NCBI GenBank assembly: GCA_913056455.1
Contig: CAJXMJ010000001.1
Span: 1,488,001 to 1,552,000 of the forward strand
Source: an uncultured Fodinibius sp.
GTDB taxonomy: Bacteria; Bacteroidota; Rhodothermia; Balneolales; Balneolaceae
Direction: 5' to 3'
Length of the DNA: 64,000 nt
A program made the translations under genes and the position numbers. How positions within the stretch are numbered: the stretch's first letter is position 1; each line of letters starts with the position of its first letter. Shown piece after piece: positions 49,592 to 59,687 of this stretch. The notes beneath the pieces were generated by a model. The model had not been told where the DNA came from and made no database searches. It worked only from the letters and a program-made list of their open reading frames with translations.

Positions 49592-50353
49592 ATGTCTGAA
49601 AACGGAGAAATAACAACCAATATTGAAAACAACGTAGGAACTATTGAATTTTATCATCCCAAGGGGAATTCCCTGCCGGGACAAATGCTTCGGGATTTAG
49701 CTGAAACAATTACCAAGATGGGTAGTCACCCCGAAGCTCATGTACTTGTTTTAAAAAGTCGAGGTGATGGTGCCTTCTGTGCCGGGGCTTCATTTGATGA
49801 ACTTATCAATATTGACAGTTACGAGGAAGGTAAATATTTCTTCATGGGATTTGCGTTGGTGCTCAACGCCATGCGTCAGTGCCCAAAGCTTATTATCGTC
49901 CGCGTGCAAGGCAAAACCGTTGGCGGCGGCGTAGGTATTGCATCCTCAGGAGATTACACCATAGCACACGAATCTGCAGCTATTAAGCTCAGTGAACTCG
50001 CTTTAGGTATTGGTCCTTTTGTAGTAGGTCCCGCCGTAGAACGCAAAGTGGGTACTTCGGCATTTAGTACACTATCAGTTGACGCCTCAAGCTGGAATTC
50101 AGCCGAATGGGCTCGTAACAATGGATTATTTTCAAAGGTCTGCGAGAATCACTTTGATCTGGATGAAAAGGTAAACGCATTGGCTAAACAGCTCTCAGAT
50201 TACAGTCCCGATGCGATGAAAGAATTAAAAAAAGTACTTTGGAAAGGGACAGAGAATTGGGATGAACTTCTGGAAGAACGAGCAGAAATAAGCGGACGGT
50301 TAGTGCTCTCTGATTTTACCAAAAACTTTATCGAAGAGTTTAAAAGCTCCTAA
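49592..50353 (+). CDS. Enoyl-CoA hydratase/isomerase family protein (possible PaaF role)
   Basis: VLVLKSRGDGAFCAGASFDEL, RVQGKTVGGGVGIASSGDYTIAHESAAIKLSELALGIGPFVVGPAVERKVG. Confidence 0.8.
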   Translation: MSENGEITTNIENNVGTIEFYHPKGNSLPGQMLRDLAETITKMGSHPEAHVLVLKSRGDGAFCAGASFDELINIDSYEEGKYFFMGFALVLNAMRQCPKLIIVRVQGKTVGGGVGIASSGDYTIAHESAAIKLSELALGIGPFVVGPAVERKVGTSAFSTLSVDASSWNSAEWARNNGLFSKVCENHFDLDEKVNALAKQLSDYSPDAMKELKKVLWKGTENWDELLEERAEISGRLVLSDFTKNFIEEFKSS

Positions 50354-50367
50354 AACTTTTTGGGAAA

Positions 50368-51066
50368 ATGGACCACAGAGATGTTCAGGATGCCCTCAGA
50401 GAAATAGCAGATCCTGAAGTGGCAGAAAGCTCTGCCCGTTTTTTTAAAACGGGTCCCGGAGAATACAGTGAGGGAGACCAGTTTTTGGGGATCCGGGTTC
50501 CCAAAGTGCGCAAGATCGCTCGAGAGTTCAACCAACTATCTCTTAAGGAAACTGAGCTGCTTCTTCATTCCGACTTCCACGAAGAGCGACTTTGTGCATT
50601 AATCATGCTCATAAACAAATATCAAAGAGCAGAGAAAGAAGAGCAAAAAGAAATATTTGACCGCTACCTGAATAATACCGAATACATCAATAATTGGGAT
50701 CTGGTAGATACTTCTGCACAACATATCGTAGGTCCACACCTCTCAGATAAAAAACGTTCTATATTATATAAGCTTGCTAAGTCCGACAATTTATGGGAAA
50801 AACGCATCGCCATCTTGAGTACTTTCTACTTTATCAAAAATGATGACTTTGAGGATACCTTGGCTATAGCTAATCTCCTACTTAAGGATGAACACGATCT
50901 CATCCATAAAGCAGTGGGCTGGATGCTTCGAGAAATTGGGAAACGAAGTGAACAAACTTTAAAACGTTTTCTCGATGAGCATGTTGACCTTATGCCGAGA
51001 ACAATGCTACGATATGCTATCGAAAAATTATCGGAGTCAGATCGACAAATGTATCTGTCAAAGTAA
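50368..51066 (+). CDS. DNA alkylation repair protein (AlkD/AlkC-like HEAT-repeat glycosylase)
   Basis: FFKTGPGEYSEGDQFLGIRVPKVRKIAREF, YINNWDLVDTSAQHIVGPHL, LWEKRIAILSTFYFIKNDDF, DLIHKAVGWMLREIGKR. Confidence 0.92.
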   Translation: MDHRDVQDALREIADPEVAESSARFFKTGPGEYSEGDQFLGIRVPKVRKIAREFNQLSLKETELLLHSDFHEERLCALIMLINKYQRAEKEEQKEIFDRYLNNTEYINNWDLVDTSAQHIVGPHLSDKKRSILYKLAKSDNLWEKRIAILSTFYFIKNDDFEDTLAIANLLLKDEHDLIHKAVGWMLREIGKRSEQTLKRFLDEHVDLMPRTMLRYAIEKLSESDRQMYLSK

Positions 51067-51076
51067 GGGATATTAC

Positions 51077-54000
51077 TTATACAGGTACCTTTTCTTCAGG
51101 CTCCTCCATTTCAAATTCAAGAACGAATTGCATTCCATTCTCAATATTCTCCAGAACATATTCTCCTTGCAGCTGACCACTCAATGTATCTATAAGTGTC
51201 AGACCCAATGAGCCATTCTGCCCAATAGAAAAATCTTCAGGTAATCCTTTTCCATTATCTTCTACAATAAGCTCTATCTTTCCGCTCTGCGTGTGTTTCG
51301 CGGAAATCTTTATTTTACCCTTTTGTTGATCTGTAAAAGCATGTTCATAGGAATTGCTAACGAGTTCATTAAGCATTAAGCCGCATGGAATGCCTTGGCT
51401 AACACCCAGCTTAAAATCATCGATTTCAATATCGACCTCAATTTCCTTATCCGTATAATTAAATGAATAGGCTATAATATCTATAAGCTCACGAATATAT
51501 TTTTCGAAGTCTATTTCAGCAAGCCGCTCGTTTTGATATAGTTTCTCATGGATCATTGAGATCGATTGCACCCGGCGCTGACTTTCTGAAAGAACTCGAT
51601 TGACAAATTCATCCTCTGCATAGCCCCTTTGCAATTCAAGCAATCCTGATATAACCGCCAGATTATTTTTTACCCGATGATGTATTTCTTTGATGAGTAC
51701 TTCTTTTTCGGCCAAAGCCTCCTGCAAATCCTCAGTTTGTTCATCCACAAGCTCCTGGAGACTTTGTTTCTCCAACATGCCGACTCTTACTCTTATATAT
51801 CCATATATTAAACCAATAGTGGACAACGCAACTAATCCATAAAACCAATACGTCTGCCAAAATGGATGGGCTACTGCAAATTGGTATTGTGCTTCATTTT
51901 CGGACCACTCAGAGTCTTGAGTCTTAACTTGTACAATAAAATTATAGTCTCCGGGATCCAGATTAGTAAATATTGCAGTTTGTGAATTCGTCGGACCAGA
52001 CCAATTGTCATCAAAACCTTCCAGTTTATATCGAAACTTTTCGCTGGATGTGTTGCCAAAAAACGGAGCGTTATAACTGATCGAGTAGGTATGCTGACCA
52101 TATGGAAAGGTAACTTCAGGAAATAAAGGCCTGCCAAGTTTATATGATAGGGAATCCTCGTACTGGGTCCAATCTATATCCTGCGAGTTGCGTTGGACAT
52201 TTGTTATATGAAGATTCAGATCTTTTGTTTGCTCTCCAATTTTATTCGGTCTCAGTTCTAAAATTCCCTCCATCGTCCCAAAAAGTACCCGATTATCACC
52301 AATAGGTAATACAGCTCCTTGATTCGTTTCAATGCCATTACCACTATCAGTTAGACGATAGTGCATCAGCTCCATATTCCCCGTCTCCCAATAGCCGGGG
52401 ACATCCAAACGGTAAATACCACCATTGGTACCTTGCCAAAGCGAACCTGACTCGTCAAACCATAACGCTTGTGTCGTCAAAGATTCCATCCCTATTTCTT
52501 TCCCAAAACTATCAATCGATACAACATTCCCATTTTCATCTAAGTTCAAGAGGCTAACTCCTCCTCCGGTACCTAACCACAAATTCCCTTTTTCATCTGA
52601 AGTGATAAAATTGATATACCGGTGATTTATACCATCTGTAGTAGTATAGTTTTTAAAAGTTGAACCATCATACCGACTAATACCATTATACGTAGCAAGC
52701 CAGAAATATCCTTTATGCTGATAAATCTGATAAACAATATTAGAAGGAAGCCCGTCACTACTCGAGTAATTCGCTAACTCATCACCTTTTTGATGGAACA
52801 AGCCTACTTCTGTACCAATCCACAGCGAACTGTCCGGACTAATATGAAGATCATAAGTAAACCATAAATCAAAGTTATGAGCCTCAGAATAATTGGTGAA
52901 GTCTCGGCCATCGTATCTATAAATTGCATTATCCGGCATTAGAAACAATAGGTCACCACCCGGTAACTCAGTAATATCCCATACTTCTTTTGAGCTGTCA
53001 TATCTCTTCGGAAACCCTCTCGATTTAAAATTCCCACCTTCAAAATTATATACCCCTTCGGATGTGCCCACCCAAATATTGTCCTCACGATCTTCATGTA
53101 AACTATATATTCGCGGTGATACAACTCCTGACTCTGTCCCGTAAAACGTAAATGCTTCTCCCTCATACCGACTGATACCGTCCTCATCAGTAGCTACCCA
53201 GACATTTCCATCTTCATCCTCATAGAGATCATAAATATAGTTGCTGCTTAACCCATTGTTTTTGGTAATATGTTTAGCTGTGTTATCCGAATATACAAAT
53301 ACTCCTTTAGAATACGTTCCAATCCACATACTACCATCAGAGGCAGAAATGATATCATAAATATAATCAAGCTCTTTGCCGGCTAACTCCGTGATAGTTG
53401 AAAACGAAGTCCCATCCCACACCGTTACCCCATTACTGGTTGCAAACCACAACTTGCCTTCAGAATCGGGAACAACACGATAAATCTCACTTCCACTAAG
53501 ACCATCCTCAGCAGTAAAGTTCTGGAACTCCTTGCCCTCTTTGAGCTGATTATTCTTTAATATCGAAATCCCACCGCTTGTAGCAATCCAGATATCACCA
53601 TTGTCAGCTTCCCAAAAATCCCAGATAGCATTATGTATTAATCCATCTTCGGTAGTTATGCGATCAAGTTCTGAACCATCGTAAATAAATATTCCCGCAT
53701 CAAAGGTACCTATCCACAGCTCACCATTGTTCATCTCATCGACAGCAAAAACATCAGCAGTATCTAATGCGCTGTTCTTAAAAGGATAAACAAACTTATT
53801 GTCTTCCATCTTCGCTATACCACTCTGATAGGTAGTAACCCATAGATTTTCCTGGCTATCCTCAAAGATAATTTCAACGCTGTTATCTTTGAGACCATCT
53901 TCTGTGGTATACGTTGTAAATTTTTCGCCGTCAAATTTAGCCAGTCCACCGCCATAGGTACCGGCCCACAAGTAACCATCATGAGTTTGGAACAGACCAT

Positions 54001-54139
54001 GTACCTGCGAATGTGGAAGACCATTATTTACAGAATAAGATTTGAAATTGTATCGCTGGGCTTCGCCAGGCAACACAAATATCAATATGATCAGTAAATT
54101 AAAAAATACACTAAGGGTATATTTCTTCGCGGATCCCAT
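51077..54139 (-). CDS. Two-component-regulator-propeller sensor histidine kinase (HisKA_2)
   Basis: Repeated Reg_prop motifs (GLPHSQVHGLFQTHDGYLWAGTYGGGLAKFDGEKFTTYTTEDGL), Y_Y_Y-like YRLEGFDDNWSGP region, TM, LIKEIHHRVKNNLAVISGLLELQRGYAEDEFVNRVLSESQRRVQSISMIHEKLYQ. Confidence 0.9.
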   Translation of the reverse strand: MGSAKKYTLSVFFNLLIILIFVLPGEAQRYNFKSYSVNNGLPHSQVHGLFQTHDGYLWAGTYGGGLAKFDGEKFTTYTTEDGLKDNSVEIIFEDSQENLWVTTYQSGIAKMEDNKFVYPFKNSALDTADVFAVDEMNNGELWIGTFDAGIFIYDGSELDRITTEDGLIHNAIWDFWEADNGDIWIATSGGISILKNNQLKEGKEFQNFTAEDGLSGSEIYRVVPDSEGKLWFATSNGVTVWDGTSFSTITELAGKELDYIYDIISASDGSMWIGTYSKGVFVYSDNTAKHITKNNGLSSNYIYDLYEDEDGNVWVATDEDGISRYEGEAFTFYGTESGVVSPRIYSLHEDREDNIWVGTSEGVYNFEGGNFKSRGFPKRYDSSKEVWDITELPGGDLLFLMPDNAIYRYDGRDFTNYSEAHNFDLWFTYDLHISPDSSLWIGTEVGLFHQKGDELANYSSSDGLPSNIVYQIYQHKGYFWLATYNGISRYDGSTFKNYTTTDGINHRYINFITSDEKGNLWLGTGGGVSLLNLDENGNVVSIDSFGKEIGMESLTTQALWFDESGSLWQGTNGGIYRLDVPGYWETGNMELMHYRLTDSGNGIETNQGAVLPIGDNRVLFGTMEGILELRPNKIGEQTKDLNLHITNVQRNSQDIDWTQYEDSLSYKLGRPLFPEVTFPYGQHTYSISYNAPFFGNTSSEKFRYKLEGFDDNWSGPTNSQTAIFTNLDPGDYNFIVQVKTQDSEWSENEAQYQFAVAHPFWQTYWFYGLVALSTIGLIYGYIRVRVGMLEKQSLQELVDEQTEDLQEALAEKEVLIKEIHHRVKNNLAVISGLLELQRGYAEDEFVNRVLSESQRRVQSISMIHEKLYQNERLAEIDFEKYIRELIDIIAYSFNYTDKEIEVDIEIDDFKLGVSQGIPCGLMLNELVSNSYEHAFTDQQKGKIKISAKHTQSGKIELIVEDNGKGLPEDFSIGQNGSLGLTLIDTLSGQLQGEYVLENIENGMQFVLEFEMEEPEEKVPV

Positions 54140-54234
54140 AAAAACACCTAAAGCAATCTATCTAATTTTGTGCAAGAGGAATGTAAGGTTATATACACCC
54201 TCTCGCTCACCATCCATCCTAAAAGTATTCGAAA

Positions 54235-56061
54235 CTAAGTATTCACAACTTTTTCTGCTTCAAATAATACAGAAATTTTTGCACTATCTTCATTTTTGAA
54301 AGAAACAGTTCCTTCCAACTGTTTAGCCAATGTCTTAATTAAAGTAACTCCTAAAGATTCTATATTCTCTTCTCCAGAGAACCCTCTCCCATTATCCTTT
54401 ACCGTTAAATTTACTTGTTTATCGACCGCTTTTAATAAAACTTCAATTTTTCCCTGCTGTCCCTCGTCAAATGCATGTTTCAATGAGTTTACCACCAGTT
54501 CGTTAATTAACAATGAGCAGGGAATAGCCTGATTAATATTCAATACAATCTTATCAAGATCAGTCGTTATTTCTACATCCGATTTTGTGCTGGAATATGT
54601 GCTGTGAATCGTTTCTATCAGATCCCGGGCATACTTATCAAATTCAATGACGGAAAGACTATCTGACTGATATAGCTTTTCATGAACAAGGGCTATACTC
54701 TGAACACGAAGTCTACTCTCCTGGAGAGCAGAAACGACAAGGTCATTTTCAGCTTCCCAAATCTGCATTTGTAACATGCCCGTAATTACGGCTAAATTAT
54801 TTTTTACACGGTCGTGGACCTCTGCCAAAAGCACTTCTTTATCTTTTAACGACTGTTTGATCTTTTTTTGTGCCTCCTTTTCAGCACTAATATCACTGGC
54901 AACAAAAACATATCCCTCTGCTGCTTCGTCTTTGCCATTAATTTTGCCCCGGGAAATACTAACCGGAATAATGTTTTTATCTACTCCTATTAACTCACCG
55001 GTATACGTTCTGTTGCTATCTGTATTTTGCTTTGTGAAAATATTTTTGGGCATCTCATTGAACAACGTATCAATCGATTCTTCTAATAACTCCTCCTCGG
55101 TAAATCCAAGGATATCCGACACCGCTGAATTAATCCGGATAATCTTAAAATCTCGATCAGTAACTACCAACAGGTCAGCCATAGCTTCTATAATACTATC
55201 CACGTAATCGCGCGAAACCGTTATTTTACTCAGATTTTCTGCCATCCGGTCAAAAGTAGAACTCAACTGTCCCAATTCGTCATTCGAATTATAATTAATA
55301 CGGTTTTGCAGATTTCCTTGTCCCACACTTTGGGCTGCAGCTGCAATCTTTGAAATCGGGTTTGCAATCGATCGATAAATAAATAGGGCAAGAACAATGG
55401 CCACAACCAAGGCTATACCGGTAGCAATGACTAATATATAGCCGACCCTGTCGAGCTGGCTATTAAGTCCAGCAATTTGTTTTCGGTGGGTTTCTTGGAT
55501 ATGATTTCGCAATCGATCTATTTCTGGCAATAAGTTTGATCGAAAGTAGGGCTCTATTGTTACCGTAAAAAACTCTTTGCGATCTTGGTAATTTTCAGTA
55601 CTAATATTCTGAAATTGGATCAGAAGTGAGGAATAATTTTGATACTTCTTTTCTAAGTTCTTTAACAGGCTTAGTACTTTTGAAGAGTCTGTAGAGGGTT
55701 CAAAAAAATTATCCTGATCAGACTTTACCAGCCTTTTCAATTCTTCCAGACTTTTCTCAAACTCACCGAGCGATTTATTAATCTTTGCAATCTGAACTTC
55801 TTTACTCCTATTACTCCTGCTATAGTCCATCGAGAGCGTTTCGCGATAGCTGTCCTCCAATAAATATTGGGTTCTCGTCAAGCTTTTAAAAAGCTGAATA
55901 CTCATCTCACCGGCTAAGGTAACCTCTTTGATAGCCTTATCGCTTTCGAATGTTACCTGATCTTTAACCGCATCATTAAAATAAGATGCCGTTAATCCAA
56001 TCGCTCCCACAACAAGGACTACAATCGTAAAACTGCTTATTAATTTAGTGCTAAGCTTCAT
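54235..56061 (-). CDS. HAMP-PAS sensor histidine kinase (HisKA_2)
   Basis: Two TM segments, HAMP (RSIANPISKIAAAAQSVGQGNLQNRI), PAS (ITRINSAVSDILGFTEEEL-like), LLAEVHDRVKNNLAVITGMLQMQ. Confidence 0.9.
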   Translation of the reverse strand: MKLSTKLISSFTIVVLVVGAIGLTASYFNDAVKDQVTFESDKAIKEVTLAGEMSIQLFKSLTRTQYLLEDSYRETLSMDYSRSNRSKEVQIAKINKSLGEFEKSLEELKRLVKSDQDNFFEPSTDSSKVLSLLKNLEKKYQNYSSLLIQFQNISTENYQDRKEFFTVTIEPYFRSNLLPEIDRLRNHIQETHRKQIAGLNSQLDRVGYILVIATGIALVVAIVLALFIYRSIANPISKIAAAAQSVGQGNLQNRINYNSNDELGQLSSTFDRMAENLSKITVSRDYVDSIIEAMADLLVVTDRDFKIIRINSAVSDILGFTEEELLEESIDTLFNEMPKNIFTKQNTDSNRTYTGELIGVDKNIIPVSISRGKINGKDEAAEGYVFVASDISAEKEAQKKIKQSLKDKEVLLAEVHDRVKNNLAVITGMLQMQIWEAENDLVVSALQESRLRVQSIALVHEKLYQSDSLSVIEFDKYARDLIETIHSTYSSTKSDVEITTDLDKIVLNINQAIPCSLLINELVVNSLKHAFDEGQQGKIEVLLKAVDKQVNLTVKDNGRGFSGEENIESLGVTLIKTLAKQLEGTVSFKNEDSAKISVLFEAEKVVNT

Positions 56062-56251
56062 AAAAATTTACGATCCCACCGTTTTTATAAATAATCCAGC
56101 AAAAGTAGATAAGCCAATGTTAATGAGCTTGTTATATTCCCAATCCAACAAATTGATTTAGCGATAATATCATCCAGCAAACAAACGCATGATATCAATC
56201 AGTAATAGATTTTAAAAGAAGTTATTCTAATCTCTTTTTTAAACTCTTATA

Positions 56252-58354
56252 CTAAAAAGCTACCAGCGCTTCTATTTTATCAATAATTTTTTCGGATGTT
56301 GGCAACACTGCATCCATCAATTCAACATTGTATGGAACAGGAATATCAGGCATAGTAAGCCGTTCAATAGGAGCATCCAGGTACTTGAATGCCTCTTGCG
56401 ACAAGACAGCACTAATTTCAGATCCAAAGCCAGCGGTTTTTGTATCCTCATGAACAATCAAACAGCGATTGGTCTTCTGGACTGATTGTAATACTGCTTC
56501 TTTATCCCACGGCATAATCGAGCGAAGATCCAGAATATCAGCAGAAACATCCATGTTATTTACAGCTGTTTCTACCTGTTCACACATAGCTCCCCAAGTT
56601 ACCACTGTTAAATCGTCCCCTTCCTGCAGTTTATGCGCTTTGCCAATTGGTACTACGAATTCATTTCCCGGATAGGGTTTACGGGCATACTTGGCATCCA
56701 ATAAATTACGGTGTTCAAAAAAGATAGTCGGATTATTGCTACGCATCGCGGATCGCAAGAGTCCTACGGCATCCTGAGCATTGCTGGGCATTACAATCTC
56801 CCATCCAACTGCGTGAGCAAAAAAGACCTCGTTGCTGAGACTGTGCCATGGATCACCACATTTTGCAAAACCACCTGGCATACGCACCACAATAGGTGCT
56901 GCAAATTGATTGGCTGTACGCCAGCGGATGGTACCACAATTGTTTAGCTGTTCGGTTGCCGGATCAGCGTATTTTCGAAACTGAATTTCAGCTACGGGCA
57001 TCAATCCCTGATAAGCTAATCCCACTGAACGACCAATGATTCCCTCTTCGGAAAGGCTCGTATCAAAAACTCGCGATTCGCCGTGCTTGGTCTGGAGTCC
57101 CATCGTCACAGCATGAACCCCTCCTTTTGCTCCCACATCTTCACCAAAAACTATCAGCTTGGAATTCGTCTCAAGCTCGTAATCCAACGTCTTTCGAATA
57201 GCCTCTACAATGTTGATGCGCTGCTTACCGGCTTTGGGAGATTCAGAACTTTTTGGAAACGTATGGTCAGAGGGCGCCAGTCCACCAATGAGTTGAGTAT
57301 CCAAACTTCCATCTTCATCTACTTCTGAAAAAGCATAGCGTTCGGTTTTCGCGGGGTTAGGCTCGGGACGAGCCAAGGCCGCTTCAGCGGCTTCTTCAAT
57401 ATCTTTATCAGCCTGTTTATCAAGCTCGGTCCAGTCTTCATCAGAAAGCCGATCTGGAACCAAAAACGTTTTTACATGATCCAGCGGATCATTCTGTTGT
57501 TCCTCTTCAATCAAATCCTGGGGTTTATATGCCTGGTTATCCTGATATGAGTGACCATTCAAACGTGGCATGGTAAGATGAATCAAGGCCGGCCCTTTTC
57601 TATCCCGCACATAATTTACCGATTGGCTAATGAGATCAGCCGCTTCCACCGGATCCGTTCCATCACCGTCAAAAATTCTGATATTTTTAAAAGAGTACAG
57701 GTTCTTTGCAATATTGCCACCCGGCGTTTGAAATTCACCCGGAACCGAGATCCCATATCCATTGTCCTCAATATAGAATAACATGGGCAAATCCTGTGTT
57801 GTAGCAATGGTCAAGGCTGACCAAAACCCATTAGTTGCAACGGAACCCTCTCCGCCTAAGACAACAGAAATTGCACGCTCATATTCTTCTTCATCCAGCT
57901 GGTCTTGGCGATACTGAATACCCTGAGCCCAGCCAACTGCCGGCGTATACTGTGATCCAACATCACCGGCCATAGGCAATACGGTAGGTCCGTCGATACC
58001 GGGTTTATTGCAAACAACTCCAATATCTCGGCCGTCACTGTATCCGCCCGACTTCGCCATGGGCGCTGCCATGGCATCTTCCAGACTCAATCCCAGAGAA
58101 AGCATCAACGGGCGCGATCGGTAGTAAGCGCTGGCTGCATCGTGCTTATGCGTAAGCTGTGATCCCAATAAAATCTGTCCCAATTCATGTCCCCGGGCCG
58201 AAAACTGATACAACACATCTTTATTTGGGACAAGCTCATTTTCCTCTTTATCATCCATAGCTCGAGAGGTCAACATCAACTTTGCTAACCAATTCCAGTC
58301 GATCGACGATATTACTTCGGGCATTTCGTTCTGTTGCTCTTCTTTAGTGGGCAT
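56252..58354 (-). CDS. 2-oxoacid (branched-chain-type) dehydrogenase E1, fused alpha-beta subunits
   Basis: Alpha part: AMAAPMAKSGGYSDGRDIG, GDVGSQYTPAVGWAQGIQYR, VVLGGEGSVATNGFWSAL; beta part: LIVFGEDVGAKGGVHAVTMGLQTKHGESRVFDTSLSEEGIIGRSVGLA. Confidence 0.9.
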   Translation of the reverse strand: MPTKEEQQNEMPEVISSIDWNWLAKLMLTSRAMDDKEENELVPNKDVLYQFSARGHELGQILLGSQLTHKHDAASAYYRSRPLMLSLGLSLEDAMAAPMAKSGGYSDGRDIGVVCNKPGIDGPTVLPMAGDVGSQYTPAVGWAQGIQYRQDQLDEEEYERAISVVLGGEGSVATNGFWSALTIATTQDLPMLFYIEDNGYGISVPGEFQTPGGNIAKNLYSFKNIRIFDGDGTDPVEAADLISQSVNYVRDRKGPALIHLTMPRLNGHSYQDNQAYKPQDLIEEEQQNDPLDHVKTFLVPDRLSDEDWTELDKQADKDIEEAAEAALARPEPNPAKTERYAFSEVDEDGSLDTQLIGGLAPSDHTFPKSSESPKAGKQRINIVEAIRKTLDYELETNSKLIVFGEDVGAKGGVHAVTMGLQTKHGESRVFDTSLSEEGIIGRSVGLAYQGLMPVAEIQFRKYADPATEQLNNCGTIRWRTANQFAAPIVVRMPGGFAKCGDPWHSLSNEVFFAHAVGWEIVMPSNAQDAVGLLRSAMRSNNPTIFFEHRNLLDAKYARKPYPGNEFVVPIGKAHKLQEGDDLTVVTWGAMCEQVETAVNNMDVSADILDLRSIMPWDKEAVLQSVQKTNRCLIVHEDTKTAGFGSEISAVLSQEAFKYLDAPIERLTMPDIPVPYNVELMDAVLPTSEKIIDKIEALVAF

Positions 58355-58391
58355 AACTGTTAAATTTTTAATCAGGTTATTACAATAATTC

Positions 58392-59513
58392 CTATACGTT
58401 CATCACTTTTTCAAAACTGTGCTCAAAATGCTTCATCTCCTTTTTACGTCCGATCGTAATCCGTACACAGTTCGGCAATCCGAAGGCGTTAATTCGCCGT
58501 AAAATAACGCCCTCCTCCAACATAGCCTGGGTAAAATCGATAGCCTCCTGTTCACCAGGAAAAATCATCATCACTGAATTAGAGATCGACGGAACATAAT
58601 TCACGTTATGTTTTTCAAAAAACTGGTAAAGCCTGTTTTTTCCTTCTTCAACTACATCTTTCGTCTTTTTTAGGAACTGCTGATCTCCAAGTGCTGCCAG
58701 AGCTGCTGCCTGTGCCGGCGTCGTAGGTTCAAAGGTCAGCTTGGTTTTCATCATCTCACTGATGATTTTCTCGGATGCAATCGCATAACCAATACGAAAT
58801 CCCGCCAGCCCATAGGCTTTAGAAAAGGTGCGAAGAGTAATCACATTTTCGTAATCATAATCTAGTGAATGAGGATAATCTGCTACCTCTTTTGCATATT
58901 CATAATAAGCTTCATCCATAACCACCAAAACATCACTCGGAACCTTGCGCATAAAGCGCTCAAACTCTGAATCAGTAATATAGGTGCCTGTGGGATTGTT
59001 GGGATTGGCGATGTAAACCATTTTTGTCCGATCACCGATGCGATCTGCCATTGCTTCGAGATCAAAGCGATAGTCGTCGGTCACAGGTACTTTATTAATA
59101 GATATTCCGCGAATATTTGCCTGAACAAAAAAACCGACGAATGTAGCGTCGGCAGTAATAGCTTCTTCATGATTCAGGAAAAATGTACGGCAGATATTTG
59201 CGATTACGCTTTCAGAACCTGCAGCAATCATAATATTTTCCGGCTGTACATTATTCTGTTCAGCCAATACTTCGCGAAGTTGCCTGGAAATCGGGTCCGG
59301 ATAATCCTGAATTTCCTGCATAGCCTTCACAACTTCATGCTTTACATTTGGGCTGCATCCCAACCTATTCTCGTTAGATGCCAGCTTGGATATTTGCGGT
59401 GGCTGATATTCTTCTTCGACTTCTGTAATGGTTTTACCTGCCACATAAGGAGATAAATCGCGAATGTTAACCGGCACTAAGGGACGATCACTGGAATCAG
59501 CCATAACTACCAA
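58392..59513 (-). CDS. HisC-like class I/II PLP-dependent aminotransferase
   Basis: ISKLASNENRLGCSPNV, VYIANPNNPTGTYI, DEAYYEYA, ITLRTFSKAYGLAGFRIGYAIA. Confidence 0.85.
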   Translation of the reverse strand: MVVMADSSDRPLVPVNIRDLSPYVAGKTITEVEEEYQPPQISKLASNENRLGCSPNVKHEVVKAMQEIQDYPDPISRQLREVLAEQNNVQPENIMIAAGSESVIANICRTFFLNHEEAITADATFVGFFVQANIRGISINKVPVTDDYRFDLEAMADRIGDRTKMVYIANPNNPTGTYITDSEFERFMRKVPSDVLVVMDEAYYEYAKEVADYPHSLDYDYENVITLRTFSKAYGLAGFRIGYAIASEKIISEMMKTKLTFEPTTPAQAAALAALGDQQFLKKTKDVVEEGKNRLYQFFEKHNVNYVPSISNSVMMIFPGEQEAIDFTQAMLEEGVILRRINAFGLPNCVRITIGRKKEMKHFEHSFEKVMNV

Positions 59514-59687
59514 ATTGTGACTAAAATTTAAACTTTATTTCAGGAATAAATACGTATAATTTTCGGCTATAAATATGAATAAATTAGGCCACTTTAACAA
59601 CGCAATGAAGTCAAAACTTTTAAATGATAATCTACGTTGTAAGGTCTAATTGGGATTTGTACATTCATAAAAAATTAAACTATTATT

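Noticed and set aside
51077-54139. Internal repeats in the propeller kinase as a DNA repeat or CRISPR-like array
   Set aside because: The periodicity is protein-level (Reg_prop blades, GNVWVATDEDGISRYEG-type), not a nucleotide array with spacers.
56252-58354. E1 alpha-beta fusion as a novel enzyme architecture
   Set aside because: Fused E1 alpha/beta proteins are, to my knowledge, common in Bacteroidota-like genomes, so the fusion is not unusual by itself.
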